From Spirochaetaceae bacterium (lineage in GTDB: Bacteria; Spirochaetota; Spirochaetia; Treponematales; Treponemataceae): a DNA stretch of 52,967 bases. The notes beneath the pieces were generated by a model. That model did not search any database. It was given only the letters and a program-made list of their open reading frames with translations, and was not told where the DNA came from. Position 1 is the first letter of the stretch; every line of letters starts with the position of its first letter. Where the stretch lies: contig JAGBFB010000007.1 in the NCBI GenBank assembly GCA_017936665.1, forward strand, positions 1-52,967. Direction: 5' to 3'. A program made the translations under genes and the position numbers. Positions 33,164 through 41,893 of this stretch are shown here, one piece after another.

Positions 33164-34678
33164 ATGCCACACATAACCTTAACCGACAACAATTTTCACA
33201 ATCCTCCAAAACTTCTTGATGTTGCCAAAGAAACCGATTCTGCAATCCACGCCTACGAAGATTTACAACTTGTGGCAAACAAAAGCTTAAAAGAGTTGTG
33301 CAAGAATCAGAGTTTGCTAGTGTTTCCCCAGTGTTTGGGAGATCATGATGACGGAATTGAAGAGCAGTTCATTGTTCAGTTTGAAGGAAGTGCAAAATTT
33401 AATGACGAGGATAAAATTGTTTCTTGCGATGATGTAAAAATCAAAACTGGAAATCTTATGGGATTTATTGGTTTTTCGGGGAAAGGGTGTCATGGTACAA
33501 AGTTAGAGATTCGTTCTAGTTTTTCAGAGAACGGCGAGGCGAAGTTTTCAGAAAACGCTGATAATAACAAAACTGAAAACAACAATCAAGATTTTTTTCT
33601 TCATTATATGTTGGAAAAGGTTTTTAAAATCAATTTGTTTAATTTGAATTATTCTTATAACAATTCTAGTGGATTTGATTTTATTTATTTGATTTTTCCA
33701 TATTTTTTGAAGAGAGCTTTGAATCAAGCTTTGTTCAAAACTTACAAAACTTTTGAGCGAAACGATTCTGCGGTAAAAGGTGCAATAAACGTAAGTCGTC
33801 ATATTCGGCAAAATGTTCCTTTTGGTGGACGGGTTTCTTACAGAAGCCGTGAATACACTTTTGATAACCACATAATGCAACTTATTCGCCACACAATCGA
33901 ATACATCAAAACAAAGCCAAGCGGAAAATCAATTTTAACCCAAGATCCAGATACTCAAAAAGCAGTTTTGCAAATCAATGAAGTTACAAACGAAACTTAT
34001 TCTTTGCAAAAACGAAGCAAAGTAATTTTTGAAAATTTAAAACCACTAAATCATCCTTATTATTTAGATTACAATTATTTGCAGAAACTTTGCCTTATGA
34101 TTTTGAACAATGTAAACAGCCAATATTCAGCCAGTTCTTCCCCAATTTACGGAATTCTTTTTGATGGTGCTTGGCTTTGGGAAGAATATCTTGCAACAGT
34201 TTTGTGTGATTCTAATTCTGGAGATAAAAAATTTGGGCATCCAAATAATAGAACTGGTAAAGGTGGAATTCATTTATTCAAAAATGGAAGAGGTCTTCGT
34301 TATCCTGATTTTTATCGAAAAACTGATAATATTGTATTAGATGCAAAATATAAGGCTCTTTCTTATAACTCTAAAAATGAGGATGACATTTTTTCTGAAA
34401 TAAAAATTAGTTTTAAAAGGGATGATATTCATCAACTTGTAACTTACATGTATATTTTAAAAGCTGAAAAAGGTGGTTTTATTTTTCCTGATAAATCAAG
34501 AAAAGAACATTCAGACGATACAATTCTTTCATTGCCAAATTGGTTAGAACTTGAAGGTTATGGTAAAAAAATAAATGGGTTTGGATTAATTATTCCAAGT
34601 GTAAAGGATTACAATTTATTCAAAGAAAAAATGTATACCCTTGAAAAAAACTTACTTAACAAAATTGATAATGCTTGA
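33164..34678 (+). CDS. mcrC: McrC-type restriction nuclease subunit
   Basis: A 504-residue partner of McrB with the McrBC 5-methylcytosine restriction fold. The C-terminal PD-(D/E)XK core is visible: 'RYPDFYRKTD' (D382) and 'IVLDAKYKAL' (D393, K395). The middle part ('YRSREYTFDNHIMQLIRHT', 'ENLKPLNHPYY') is typical of McrC, which stimulates McrB's NTPase and cuts DNA. The start codon has only a distant AGGAG (14 bases upstream) inside the RhuM remnant. It is normally adjacent to mcrB, but 7 kb separates them here. Confidence 0.9.
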   Translation: MPHITLTDNNFHNPPKLLDVAKETDSAIHAYEDLQLVANKSLKELCKNQSLLVFPQCLGDHDDGIEEQFIVQFEGSAKFNDEDKIVSCDDVKIKTGNLMGFIGFSGKGCHGTKLEIRSSFSENGEAKFSENADNNKTENNNQDFFLHYMLEKVFKINLFNLNYSYNNSSGFDFIYLIFPYFLKRALNQALFKTYKTFERNDSAVKGAINVSRHIRQNVPFGGRVSYRSREYTFDNHIMQLIRHTIEYIKTKPSGKSILTQDPDTQKAVLQINEVTNETYSLQKRSKVIFENLKPLNHPYYLDYNYLQKLCLMILNNVNSQYSASSSPIYGILFDGAWLWEEYLATVLCDSNSGDKKFGHPNNRTGKGGIHLFKNGRGLRYPDFYRKTDNIVLDAKYKALSYNSKNEDDIFSEIKISFKRDDIHQLVTYMYILKAEKGGFIFPDKSRKEHSDDTILSLPNWLELEGYGKKINGFGLIIPSVKDYNLFKEKMYTLEKNLLNKIDNA

Positions 34679-34702
34679 ATAAACTTTTAGGAGGCAAATT
34701 TT

Positions 34703-35209
34703 ATGTCAAATTTAATAATCACACAAGGTGATATTACGACTTTTTCGGGAGACGCTATTGTAAATGCAGCAAATCCTAGTTTACTTGGTGGCGGTGGCGT
34801 AGATGGTGCAATTCACAGAGCTGCTGGTCCTGAACTTGTAAAGGAGTGTGCAACTTTAGGTGGATGCGAAACTGGGAACGCAAAAATCACTAAGGGATAT
34901 AATTTAAAAGCAAAGTTCGTAATTCACACAGTAGGTCCAATTTATTCAAGTAAACATTCTGATGAATGTAAACTGCTTCTTGAAAGTTGCTACAAAAAAT
35001 CCTTGGAACTTGCAGAACAAAATAATTGCAAATCGATTGCTTTCCCTTTAATTAGTGCAGGAGTTTATGGATATCCTAAAAAAGAAGCTTTAGAAGTTGC
35101 CATTGATATGATTCGGAATTACGGAAAAAATTTGGAAGTACAAATTATTCTTTTTGATAAAGAGATTTGCAAAATTGCACAAAAAAATTTCAAGGATTAT
35201 TGGAAATAA
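34703..35209 (+). CDS. Macrodomain protein (O-acetyl-ADP-ribose deacetylase type)
   Basis: A 168-residue macrodomain. 'GDITTFSGDAIVNAANPSLLGGGGVDGAIHRAAG' (positions ~9-42) and 'SAGVYGYPKKEA' are the two ADP-ribose-binding loops of the YmdB/MacroD class, with the 'NAAN' asparagine intact. These enzymes remove acetate from O-acetyl-ADP-ribose or ADP-ribose from proteins. AGGAGG precedes the ATG, 24 bases after mcrC, so it may share that transcript. A tie to defence is possible, as some phage and bacterial effectors act through ADP-ribose, but it is inference. Confidence 0.92.
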   Translation: MSNLIITQGDITTFSGDAIVNAANPSLLGGGGVDGAIHRAAGPELVKECATLGGCETGNAKITKGYNLKAKFVIHTVGPIYSSKHSDECKLLLESCYKKSLELAEQNNCKSIAFPLISAGVYGYPKKEALEVAIDMIRNYGKNLEVQIILFDKEICKIAQKNFKDYWK

Positions 35210-35240
35210 AAAAAAGAATTTTTACAACTGAAAAATCCTC

Positions 35241-35269
35241 TTGTAATTCCTTTTAGAAAAACATAGAAT
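35241..35269 (+). promoter_or_regulatory. Predicted promoter of ltaE (leaderless type)
   Basis: TTGTAA (35241-35246), 17-base spacer, TAGAAT (35264-35269), 7 bases to the ATG at 35277. No ribosome binding site. Confidence 0.65.
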
Positions 35270-35276
35270 ATTTACT

Positions 35277-36305
35277 ATGAGTATTTTACGTTTTGAAAGT
35301 GATTATATGGAAGGTTGTCATCCTTTAATTTTAGAAAAAATGAATAAAATCAATTTTGAAAAAATGACAGGATATGGCTGTGATGAAGTCTGTGAAAGTG
35401 CAAAAGAAAAAATCCGTAAGGCATGTGATTGTCAAAAGGCAGAGATTTATTTTTTAGTTGGGGGAACTCAAACTAATGCCACAGTTATTGATGGACTTTT
35501 AAAACGCTACGAAACTGTTATTACTGCAAACACAGGTCACATTACAGAACACGAAGCAGGTGCTATTGAAGCTAAAGGGCATAAAGTTACGATGCTTCCA
35601 AGTCACGATGGAAAAATTTCTTGTGAAGATTTATTATCTTATCTTAAAAATTATTTTGCTGATGAAAATAATGCTCATATCGTAAAACCTGGTGTTGTGT
35701 ATATTTCTTTTCCAACTGAGTTTGGAACAATTTATTCTCTTGATGAATTAAAGTCTCTGCGAAAAATTTGCGATGAATATAATTTAAAATTATACGCTGA
35801 TGGGGCAAGATTAGGTTATGGTCTTTGTGCAAGTGATGAAGTTACTTTAAAAGACATTGCAAAATATTGTCACGCATTTTATATCGGTGGAACAAAAGTT
35901 GGAGCTTTGTTTGGCGAAGCTGTAGTTTTTACTGAAGAAAATTTGATTCCTCATTTTTTTACTTTAATGAAACAAAATGGCGCTTTGCTTGCAAAGGGTT
36001 GGCTTTTAGGTTTGCAATTTGATGTTCTTTTTACAGATGATTTATATTTTAAAATTTCAAGAAACGCAATTAAGATGGCAAAACAAATTGAAAACGCTTT
36101 TGTAAAAAAAGGTTATCAGATTTTTATGGATTCTCCAACAAACCAAAAATTTATTGTGTTAGAAAATTCTCAAATGGAAGAACTTAAAAAATCTGTTACA
36201 TTTAGTTACTGGCAAAAATTTGATGAAAATCATACTGTAGTTCGTTTTGCAACCAGCTGGGCAACAACTCAAGAACAAGTAGATGCTTTATGTAAACTGA
36301 TATAG
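35277..36305 (+). CDS. ltaE: Low-specificity L-threonine aldolase
   Basis: A 342-residue PLP enzyme of the beta-eliminating lyase/threonine aldolase family that splits threonine to glycine and acetaldehyde. Seen features: 'FESDYMEGCHPLIL', 'GGTQTNATVI' (PLP phosphate binding), 'ADGARLGYGL' (aspartate that pairs with the pyridine) and PLP lysine in 'YIGGTKVGALFGEA'. The ATG sits 7 bases after a -10 box and has no Shine-Dalgarno, so the mRNA is probably leaderless. Confidence 0.92.
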   Translation: MSILRFESDYMEGCHPLILEKMNKINFEKMTGYGCDEVCESAKEKIRKACDCQKAEIYFLVGGTQTNATVIDGLLKRYETVITANTGHITEHEAGAIEAKGHKVTMLPSHDGKISCEDLLSYLKNYFADENNAHIVKPGVVYISFPTEFGTIYSLDELKSLRKICDEYNLKLYADGARLGYGLCASDEVTLKDIAKYCHAFYIGGTKVGALFGEAVVFTEENLIPHFFTLMKQNGALLAKGWLLGLQFDVLFTDDLYFKISRNAIKMAKQIENAFVKKGYQIFMDSPTNQKFIVLENSQMEELKKSVTFSYWQKFDENHTVVRFATSWATTQEQVDALCKLI

Positions 36306-36330
36306 CTTAAATTTTTTTAGGAAATGTTTT

Positions 36331-37101
36331 ATGAATGATTGGAATCCAATTCTTTATGAAAAATTTTTGAAAGAAAGAACCTTGCCTGCAAAAGATTTGC
36401 TTTCAAAAATTGATATTGCTTCTCCTCAAAAAATTATTGATATAGGGTGTGGTCCTGGAAATAGCACAAAAGTTTTATTTGATAAATTTCCTAATGCAAA
36501 AATTATTGGAATTGATAATTCAAAAAAAATGATTGAACAAGCAAAACATAATTTTTCAAAAATTGAATTTATAAATGCTGATATTTCAACTGATGAAATT
36601 AATTATGAAAATGAATTTGATATTGTGTTTTCAAATGCTTGTATGCAATGGATTCCTAATCATCATGTTTTGTTAAAAAAATTAATGAATATGCTAAAAC
36701 AAAATGGAATTTTAGCAGTTCAAATTCCAATAAATTTTTCTGAACCTATTCACAAACTTATACAGAAAGTAACTACTAGTGATAAATGGAAAAATAAATT
36801 TTCTGTTAAAAGAGAAATGTATAACCTTTCTCAAAATGAATATTGCGATATTCTTGCAGAACTTTCATCTGATTTTTTTATGTGGGAAACAACTTATTAT
36901 CATGTTATGCCATCTCATAGCAGTTTACTAGATTGGTATAAAGGCACAGGACTTAGCCCTTATCTTAATCAACTTTCAGAACCTGATGTAAATTTTTTCT
37001 TGCAAGAAATTTTTGAAGGTCTTACAGAAATTTATCCAAAACAAAAAAATGGTCAAATACTTTTTAAATTTCCTCGATTATTTTTTGTTGCAAAAAAGTA
37101 A
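36331..37101 (+). CDS. Class I SAM methyltransferase (Tam-like)
   Basis: A 256-residue methyltransferase. 'IDIGCGPGNSTKVLFDKFPNAKIIGIDNS' (positions ~31-59) is motif I with the acidic end of motif II, followed by 'FDIVFSNACMQWIPNH', which is characteristic of the trans-aconitate 2-methyltransferase family. The C-terminal 'GTGLSPYL' also fits Tam. True substrate is uncertain. TTAGGAAA precedes the ATG; ltaE lies 25 bases upstream, so they may be co-transcribed. Confidence 0.85.
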   Translation: MNDWNPILYEKFLKERTLPAKDLLSKIDIASPQKIIDIGCGPGNSTKVLFDKFPNAKIIGIDNSKKMIEQAKHNFSKIEFINADISTDEINYENEFDIVFSNACMQWIPNHHVLLKKLMNMLKQNGILAVQIPINFSEPIHKLIQKVTTSDKWKNKFSVKREMYNLSQNEYCDILAELSSDFFMWETTYYHVMPSHSSLLDWYKGTGLSPYLNQLSEPDVNFFLQEIFEGLTEIYPKQKNGQILFKFPRLFFVAKK

Positions 37102-37175
37102 GATAAATATTATGAGTTATGAAAATTATTTACCAACAAATAGCATAAGTATTGTTTTTTTGATAAACTGATTTT

Positions 37176-37715
37176 ATGAATACTATTACGCAATTTGATT
37201 TTTCTGTTTTGAATTTTATACAAGAACATTTTAGATGTGATTTTCTTGATGTGATAATGCCTTTTATAACTTCACTTGGGGATGTGGGTTTTATTTGGAT
37301 TTTAACAAGTGTGATTTTATTGTTTTTTAAGAAGACAAGAAAACTTGGTATTCAACTTTTAATTTCTATCTTTTTTGCTTTTGTAATTTATCAATGTATT
37401 TTAAAACCAATAATTGCTCGTCCACGGCCTTTTGTGCAAAATCCAGTTGTTGAACTTTTAATAAAACCTCCAAAAGATTTTTCTTTTCCATCTGGGCATA
37501 CTGCTTGTGGATTTTCTTTTGTAATAATTTTATTTCTTGCAAAAAATAAATGGTGGATTCCGCCATTGATACTTGCAACTTTAATTGGATTTTCTAGACT
37601 TTATTTGTATGTGCATTTTCCAACTGATGTTTTGTGTGGTGCTTTATGTGGAATTATTTTTGGCGCAATCAGTTATTATTTTTCTTCAAAACTTTTGAAA
37701 AAATGTAAAATGTAA
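37176..37715 (+). CDS. PAP2-family membrane phosphatase
   Basis: A 179-residue membrane protein with about five to six helices and all three PAP2 motifs: 'KPIIARPRP' (Kx6RP), 'FPSGHTACG' (PSGH) and 'SRLYLYVHFPTD' (SRx5Hx3D). Members dephosphorylate lipid phosphates such as undecaprenyl pyrophosphate or phosphatidic acid on the outer face of the inner membrane. There is no Shine-Dalgarno; TAAACT (37164-37169) lies 6 bases before the ATG but no convincing -35 is seen. Confidence 0.9.
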   Translation: MNTITQFDFSVLNFIQEHFRCDFLDVIMPFITSLGDVGFIWILTSVILLFFKKTRKLGIQLLISIFFAFVIYQCILKPIIARPRPFVQNPVVELLIKPPKDFSFPSGHTACGFSFVIILFLAKNKWWIPPLILATLIGFSRLYLYVHFPTDVLCGALCGIIFGAISYYFSSKLLKKCKM

Positions 37716-37788
37716 ATTTTTAATTTACCACTTCCAAAATAAAATTTGATATATTCTTAATTGTATTAAAATTTTTGGAGGTGTTAAA

Positions 37789-38136
37789 TTGAATATAAAC
37801 ATAGAATCTTATTATGATAAGGTTACTAAAGACATAGCATTTAATGCAATACAATGTTATAGCTGTTTAGAAAATGGTATATGTAAAGAGCAGGATTGTC
37901 CTACTTGTGAGACATATCAGTTGCTTAATAGTTGTTATAATGAACTGTCTGCTGCTGATAAAATAAAAACACAAAATGAAATAGTAAGACACAGTTTTTT
38001 TATAAAGCCTAAAAAATGGAGTAAAGACGATAAGATCAAGTATCTAAGTATACTTCTTATATTTCCGTTGACTCCGATAGTATTTGGTTTAGTATATTTA
38101 ATGTGTATAATTATTGAATGGCTGTGTTGGGTGTAA
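37789..38136 (+). CDS. Cysteine-rich hypothetical membrane protein
   Basis: A 115-residue protein starting at TTG (37789) with TTGGAGG 8 bases upstream, which settles the start. The N-terminal part has several cysteines ('CYSCLENGICKEQDCPTCETYQ') that may bind metal. A hydrophobic stretch near the C-terminus (~84-112, 'LSILLIFPLTPIVFGLVYLM') forms one or two membrane helices. No family recognised. Confidence 0.7.
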   Translation: MNINIESYYDKVTKDIAFNAIQCYSCLENGICKEQDCPTCETYQLLNSCYNELSAADKIKTQNEIVRHSFFIKPKKWSKDDKIKYLSILLIFPLTPIVFGLVYLMCIIIEWLCWV

Positions 38137-38178
38137 TGTAATGCCAATACGTACTACTAATTGGATTAAAAATTACTT

Positions 38179-38904
38179 TTAATCTTCACCAAATTCCAAT
38201 AAAGTTTTAAGTTCATCATTTTGGTTGTAAATACAAATTGTGTGGCTTCTATCTTTTGAAGCTGATTTTGCTTTTAGTTTTTCTCCAGAAACTACGGCAC
38301 TCTTGTAAGTGATTCTGATGCTTTTAAAGTTATGAGATTTGTAAACATCTTCGCTTAATGCTTCCATTGCGTAATCAAGATACACAAGATTGTGAACATG
38401 ATGATTAAAATCGATATCGTTTCTGCGTGGAGTAATTGCAACTTCAGTTGTAAAGTTTTCTGGAACTTCTATTTTGGGTAATTTTTTTTCTGCAAAAACT
38501 GATTTTGCTTCTGGTTCGTATTTTGCTAAAAGTTCGTCAGAAATTTTTGTTGGTCGTCCAGAATTTATATCAAAGTAAACCCATCGAGTTGTACCTTTTG
38601 CACAAAGTGTGTCATTGCAGTAAAGTTCAAATTCTCTTGATGTTCCAAATAATGAAGTTACACCTTGACTCCATGTGATTGCATGAACTTTATCGCCATA
38701 TTTTGGATAAAAATCAATTTGTACAAGCCAATCTGTTAAAACCCAAGCAAATCCATTGCTACTACTTTCAAGAATATAATCACCTGCTGTATCAGAATGA
38801 CGATTCCCTGAATTTTCTAATATTTTTAAAATGGTTTCTATTTTCATTTCGCCATTAGGATAAAAATCTTCGATAAGTGGTTGATATTCAAATTTTACAA
38901 ACAT
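38179..38904 (-). CDS. Acyl-ACP thioesterase
   Basis: A 241-residue double hot-dog protein of the FatA/FatB-like acyl-ACP thioesterase family, releasing fatty acids from acyl carrier protein. 'ILKILENSGNRHSDTAGDYI' opens the first hot-dog helix; 'RRNDIDFNHHVHNLVYLDYAMEAL' carries the Asn-His pair of the second domain (N and H conserved in 'DxN..VNN' of plant enzymes). The start codon is 7 bases after a -10 box with no Shine-Dalgarno (leaderless type). Confidence 0.9.
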   Translation of the reverse strand: MFVKFEYQPLIEDFYPNGEMKIETILKILENSGNRHSDTAGDYILESSSNGFAWVLTDWLVQIDFYPKYGDKVHAITWSQGVTSLFGTSREFELYCNDTLCAKGTTRWVYFDINSGRPTKISDELLAKYEPEAKSVFAEKKLPKIEVPENFTTEVAITPRRNDIDFNHHVHNLVYLDYAMEALSEDVYKSHNFKSIRITYKSAVVSGEKLKAKSASKDRSHTICIYNQNDELKTLLEFGED

Positions 38905-38911
38905 AAAAATA

Positions 38912-38940
38912 ATTTTAATCTAAATGACATTTTCTGTAAA
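38912..38940 (-). promoter_or_regulatory. Predicted thioesterase promoter (leaderless type)
   Basis: On the minus strand TTTACA (38940-38935), 17-base spacer, TAAAAT (38917-38912), 7 bases to the ATG at 38904. Confidence 0.65.
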
Positions 38941-39079
38941 GATGTAATTAAATTTCATGAATTTTAATTTATTCATTTTTTGAGGGGGAAATTTATTTTT
39001 CTTTTCTACCAAAAACAAAATTTGTATGATAAAATATTCTTATAGATAATTTACAATTTGATTTTTATGGGAGAAAAAA

Positions 39080-40783
39080 TTGCTTTCATATTACATAATT
39101 ACATCTTTATTAGTTTTAATAAATTTTATAGTTTTGATTTTTCTGGTTGAAGGTAAAAAAATAAACTATTATTTTACAATTATGTTTTTATTAATGGTTC
39201 TTTCTTCCCTTGGATATTTAACAAGTGCATTATCAACAACAACTTCAGAAGCAGTTTTGGCAAATAAAATAATTTATCTTGGAGGATGTTTTGTTCCTCC
39301 AGTTTTGTTTTTTTCAATTTGCGCAGTTTGTAACTTAAAAATAAAAGGTTGGTGTAAAAATTTATTATACATATTTAGCCTTTTGGTATATTTTATGGTT
39401 TTATCAACAGGCTTTAGTGAAATTTATTATAAAAAGAATTTTACATTAACTTCAATTTATGGATGTTCTGTTCTTGGATATGAATATGGTCCAGGTCATT
39501 TTACATTTTACATAATTATATATGGCTATATTATAATGGGAGTTCTAACTCTTATTTATAGTTTACATAAAAAACATACTGTTTCAAAAAAAAGTGTTTT
39601 CACTTTGCTAATGTTAGAAGTTGTAAATACTTTATTGTTTATTATTTCTAGAGTTTTAGATTTTCCTTTTGAAATTATGCCTGCAATGTATGTTTTAGAC
39701 GGTTGGATACTTTTGTATATTCATCGTAGAACTTCAATGTACAATATAAAAGATTGCGTAAATAGTTCTTTGGAAAAACAAGATACTTATGGTTACATTG
39801 TTTTTGATAACAAAAAAAATTATTTAGGATGTAATTCCGTTGCAGAAAAAATTGTTCCGGATTTAAAAAAATGCGTGGTTGATTCTCAAGTAGATGATTT
39901 ACCAAAAATGAAGATTTTTTTAAATTGGATTAAGGATTACACTAAGCGCTGTACAAATGATTTTAATTATGAATATGAAGATAAGCATTATGAATGTGTT
40001 ATCGAAAGAATTTGGTACAAAGAAAAACCTTGTGGTTACATTATTGAACTTCATGAAGAAACTGAAAAATGGAAATATCTTGATTTGATTTCTTCTTATA
40101 ATTTTAAATTGGAAGAAAGAATCAGAGATAAAATTCAACATATACAAAATATTCAGTCTCAAATTCTTTTGGGAATTGCAAGTGTTGTAGAAAATCGAGA
40201 TGATAGCACAGGTGGTCATATTAAACGTACAAGTGATGTTATTAAAATTTTAGTTGATGTAATCCGCGAAAAAGATATTTTACGACTAAGTGATGAGTTT
40301 TGCGAAGATTTAATAAAAGCTGCTCCTATGCATGATTTAGGTAAAATCGGAATTGATGATAAAATTTTGAGAAAGCCAGGTAGATTAACTGAAGAAGAAT
40401 TTGCAATTATGCAATCTCATGTTATAAAGAGTGCTCAACTTGTTGAAAAAATTCTAGGTGGAGTTGAAGAAGAACATTTTGTAAAGGTTGCTATCAATGT
40501 TGCAAAACATCATCATGAAAAATGGAACGGAATGGGATATCCAGATAAGTTGAAAGGTGAAGACATTCCTTTAGAATCAAGAATTATGGCAATCGCTGAT
40601 GTTTATGATGCTTTAGTAAGTAAGCGATGTTACAAAGAACCAATGAGTTTTGAACAAGCCTACAATGTTATGATTGAATCTATGGGAAGCCACTTTGACC
40701 CAAAACTAGAAGAAGTTTTTATTTTAAGTAGAGAAAAACTAGAAGAGTATTACAGTAGCGAAGATTGCTCTTCTAATACTTAA
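39080..40783 (+). CDS. 7TM-sensor HD-GYP domain phosphodiesterase
   Basis: A 567-residue signalling protein starting at TTG (39080), supported by GGGAG and by a membrane segment right after. Seven hydrophobic segments (~1-220) resemble the 7TM histidine-kinase sensor module; a PAS-like part follows (~235-330), then an HD-GYP domain with 'HDLGKIG' (H418, D419), 'KHHHEKWNGMGYP' (H477-H479) and 'IMAIADVYDALVSKRCYKEP'. HD-GYP enzymes degrade cyclic di-GMP. All metal ligands look intact, so it is probably active and senses a membrane or external signal. Confidence 0.9.
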   Translation: MLSYYIITSLLVLINFIVLIFLVEGKKINYYFTIMFLLMVLSSLGYLTSALSTTTSEAVLANKIIYLGGCFVPPVLFFSICAVCNLKIKGWCKNLLYIFSLLVYFMVLSTGFSEIYYKKNFTLTSIYGCSVLGYEYGPGHFTFYIIIYGYIIMGVLTLIYSLHKKHTVSKKSVFTLLMLEVVNTLLFIISRVLDFPFEIMPAMYVLDGWILLYIHRRTSMYNIKDCVNSSLEKQDTYGYIVFDNKKNYLGCNSVAEKIVPDLKKCVVDSQVDDLPKMKIFLNWIKDYTKRCTNDFNYEYEDKHYECVIERIWYKEKPCGYIIELHEETEKWKYLDLISSYNFKLEERIRDKIQHIQNIQSQILLGIASVVENRDDSTGGHIKRTSDVIKILVDVIREKDILRLSDEFCEDLIKAAPMHDLGKIGIDDKILRKPGRLTEEEFAIMQSHVIKSAQLVEKILGGVEEEHFVKVAINVAKHHHEKWNGMGYPDKLKGEDIPLESRIMAIADVYDALVSKRCYKEPMSFEQAYNVMIESMGSHFDPKLEEVFILSREKLEEYYSSEDCSSNT

Positions 40784-41321
40784 CTTTCATTCTGCCATAT
40801 CCTTTGATTTTTTTAGAATCGACTGAATATGTGTTGTAATGAACTCCGTTTAAATCTGAGGAACTATCTAAAATATAAACGATATTATCTTCGTATTTTT
40901 GAAAAAATCCGATGTGAGTAATTTTATTTGAATTTTCTGGACCGATAAAAACTAAATCGCCTTTTTGAACAGTTCCTACAGATTTTTTTGTAGAAGCGTA
41001 ATCGTGAATGTTTTGGGCAGTCATATCTTCATTTAATAATTTGTATTCTGTGTCTACCATGGCATATTTGTAACACATAATTACAAGACCAGAACAATCA
41101 ATTCCGATGGTGTTTCGTAATGGATCTTCGCCTCCCCATTCGTAAACAGTATCTTCTTTTTCGTAAAGTTCTGCAAATTTGAAGGCTCGAGAAATAATTT
41201 CGGTTGGACAATCTATGGTTGTAAAAGATGAAGTAACGTATCGTATTCCTGTTAAAAATTCAAAACTACAAGATGAAAAAATTAGGATTACTAAACTAAA
41301 AAATAAAAGTGATTTTTTCAT
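40773..41321 (-). CDS. NlpC/P60-family lipoprotein peptidase
   Basis: A 182-residue predicted lipoprotein: signal peptide with lipobox ending 'IFSSC' (C18), then an NlpC/P60 cysteine peptidase. Catalytic C76 is in 'IGIDCSGLVIMC', and H136 in 'NKITHIGFF'. These enzymes cut peptide bridges of peptidoglycan. The start has AGAGGTG. The gene's 3' end overlaps the convergent HD-GYP gene by 11 bases. Confidence 0.9.
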   Translation of the reverse strand: MKKSLLFFSLVILIFSSCSFEFLTGIRYVTSSFTTIDCPTEIISRAFKFAELYEKEDTVYEWGGEDPLRNTIGIDCSGLVIMCYKYAMVDTEYKLLNEDMTAQNIHDYASTKKSVGTVQKGDLVFIGPENSNKITHIGFFQKYEDNIVYILDSSSDLNGVHYNTYSVDSKKIKGYGRMKVKY

Positions 41322-41352
41322 AAAAACACCTCTAAAAAAATATTTTTAAACT

Positions 41353-41805
41353 TTAGTTTTCGTATTTTTTATCGTATTCTTCTGCGTTTTCGTTTACCCA
41401 TTTTTTTCCAGCTTCAAAAACTTTTTCGGTGGTATTTGCTAGAGCTTTTAAGATTTTTTCGCCAGCTTTACCTAATTTGATTGCTCCTTGAGATGCTGGA
41501 TTTGTTGCTAACGATGCAGCTTTTTCTACAGCCATTTGATATTCTTCTTTTGTTAGTTTCTTACTTGCTTTATCTATTTCAAGATCTCCAATCCAAGAAT
41601 ATCCTAATGATGAAAATGTATTACCAAAAGAAAATCGTGCAATAGATTTTTCTTCATCAGAAAGTTTTCCTGTTATTTTTTCTACAGCAGAAATAAATTT
41701 TTTTGAAGATTTTTCTACATCAACTTTTTCTCCTGCAAAGAGAGCAGAAATACAAAAAAATGAAATCAACATAATGGTAAAAAATTTTAAATAATTATTT
41801 TTCAT
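41353..41805 (-). CDS. Secreted protein of unknown function
   Basis: A 150-residue exported protein with a signal peptide (residues 1-24, 'ISALFA'). The mature part is mainly helical and rich in lysine ('FISAVEKITGKLSDEEKS', 'KLTKEEYQMAVEKAASLA', 'EKILKALANTTEKVFEAGKK'). No family recognised. GAGG precedes the ATG. Its promoter matches those of the two lipoprotein genes upstream. Confidence 0.65.
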   Translation of the reverse strand: MKNNYLKFFTIMLISFFCISALFAGEKVDVEKSSKKFISAVEKITGKLSDEEKSIARFSFGNTFSSLGYSWIGDLEIDKASKKLTKEEYQMAVEKAASLATNPASQGAIKLGKAGEKILKALANTTEKVFEAGKKWVNENAEEYDKKYEN

Positions 41806-41821
41806 AAAACCTCACAAAAAT

Positions 41822-41849
41822 AGTATATCACATAATAAACACTTGTCTA
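41822..41849 (-). promoter_or_regulatory. Predicted promoter of the secreted protein gene
   Basis: On the minus strand TAGACA (41849-41844), 16-base spacer, TATACT (41827-41822). Nearly the same sequence lies upstream of the gene at 41894-42331. Confidence 0.6.
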
Positions 41850-41893
41850 TAAAAAAAGAAACATCAAATTGTACAATAATTTATAAAGGTAAG

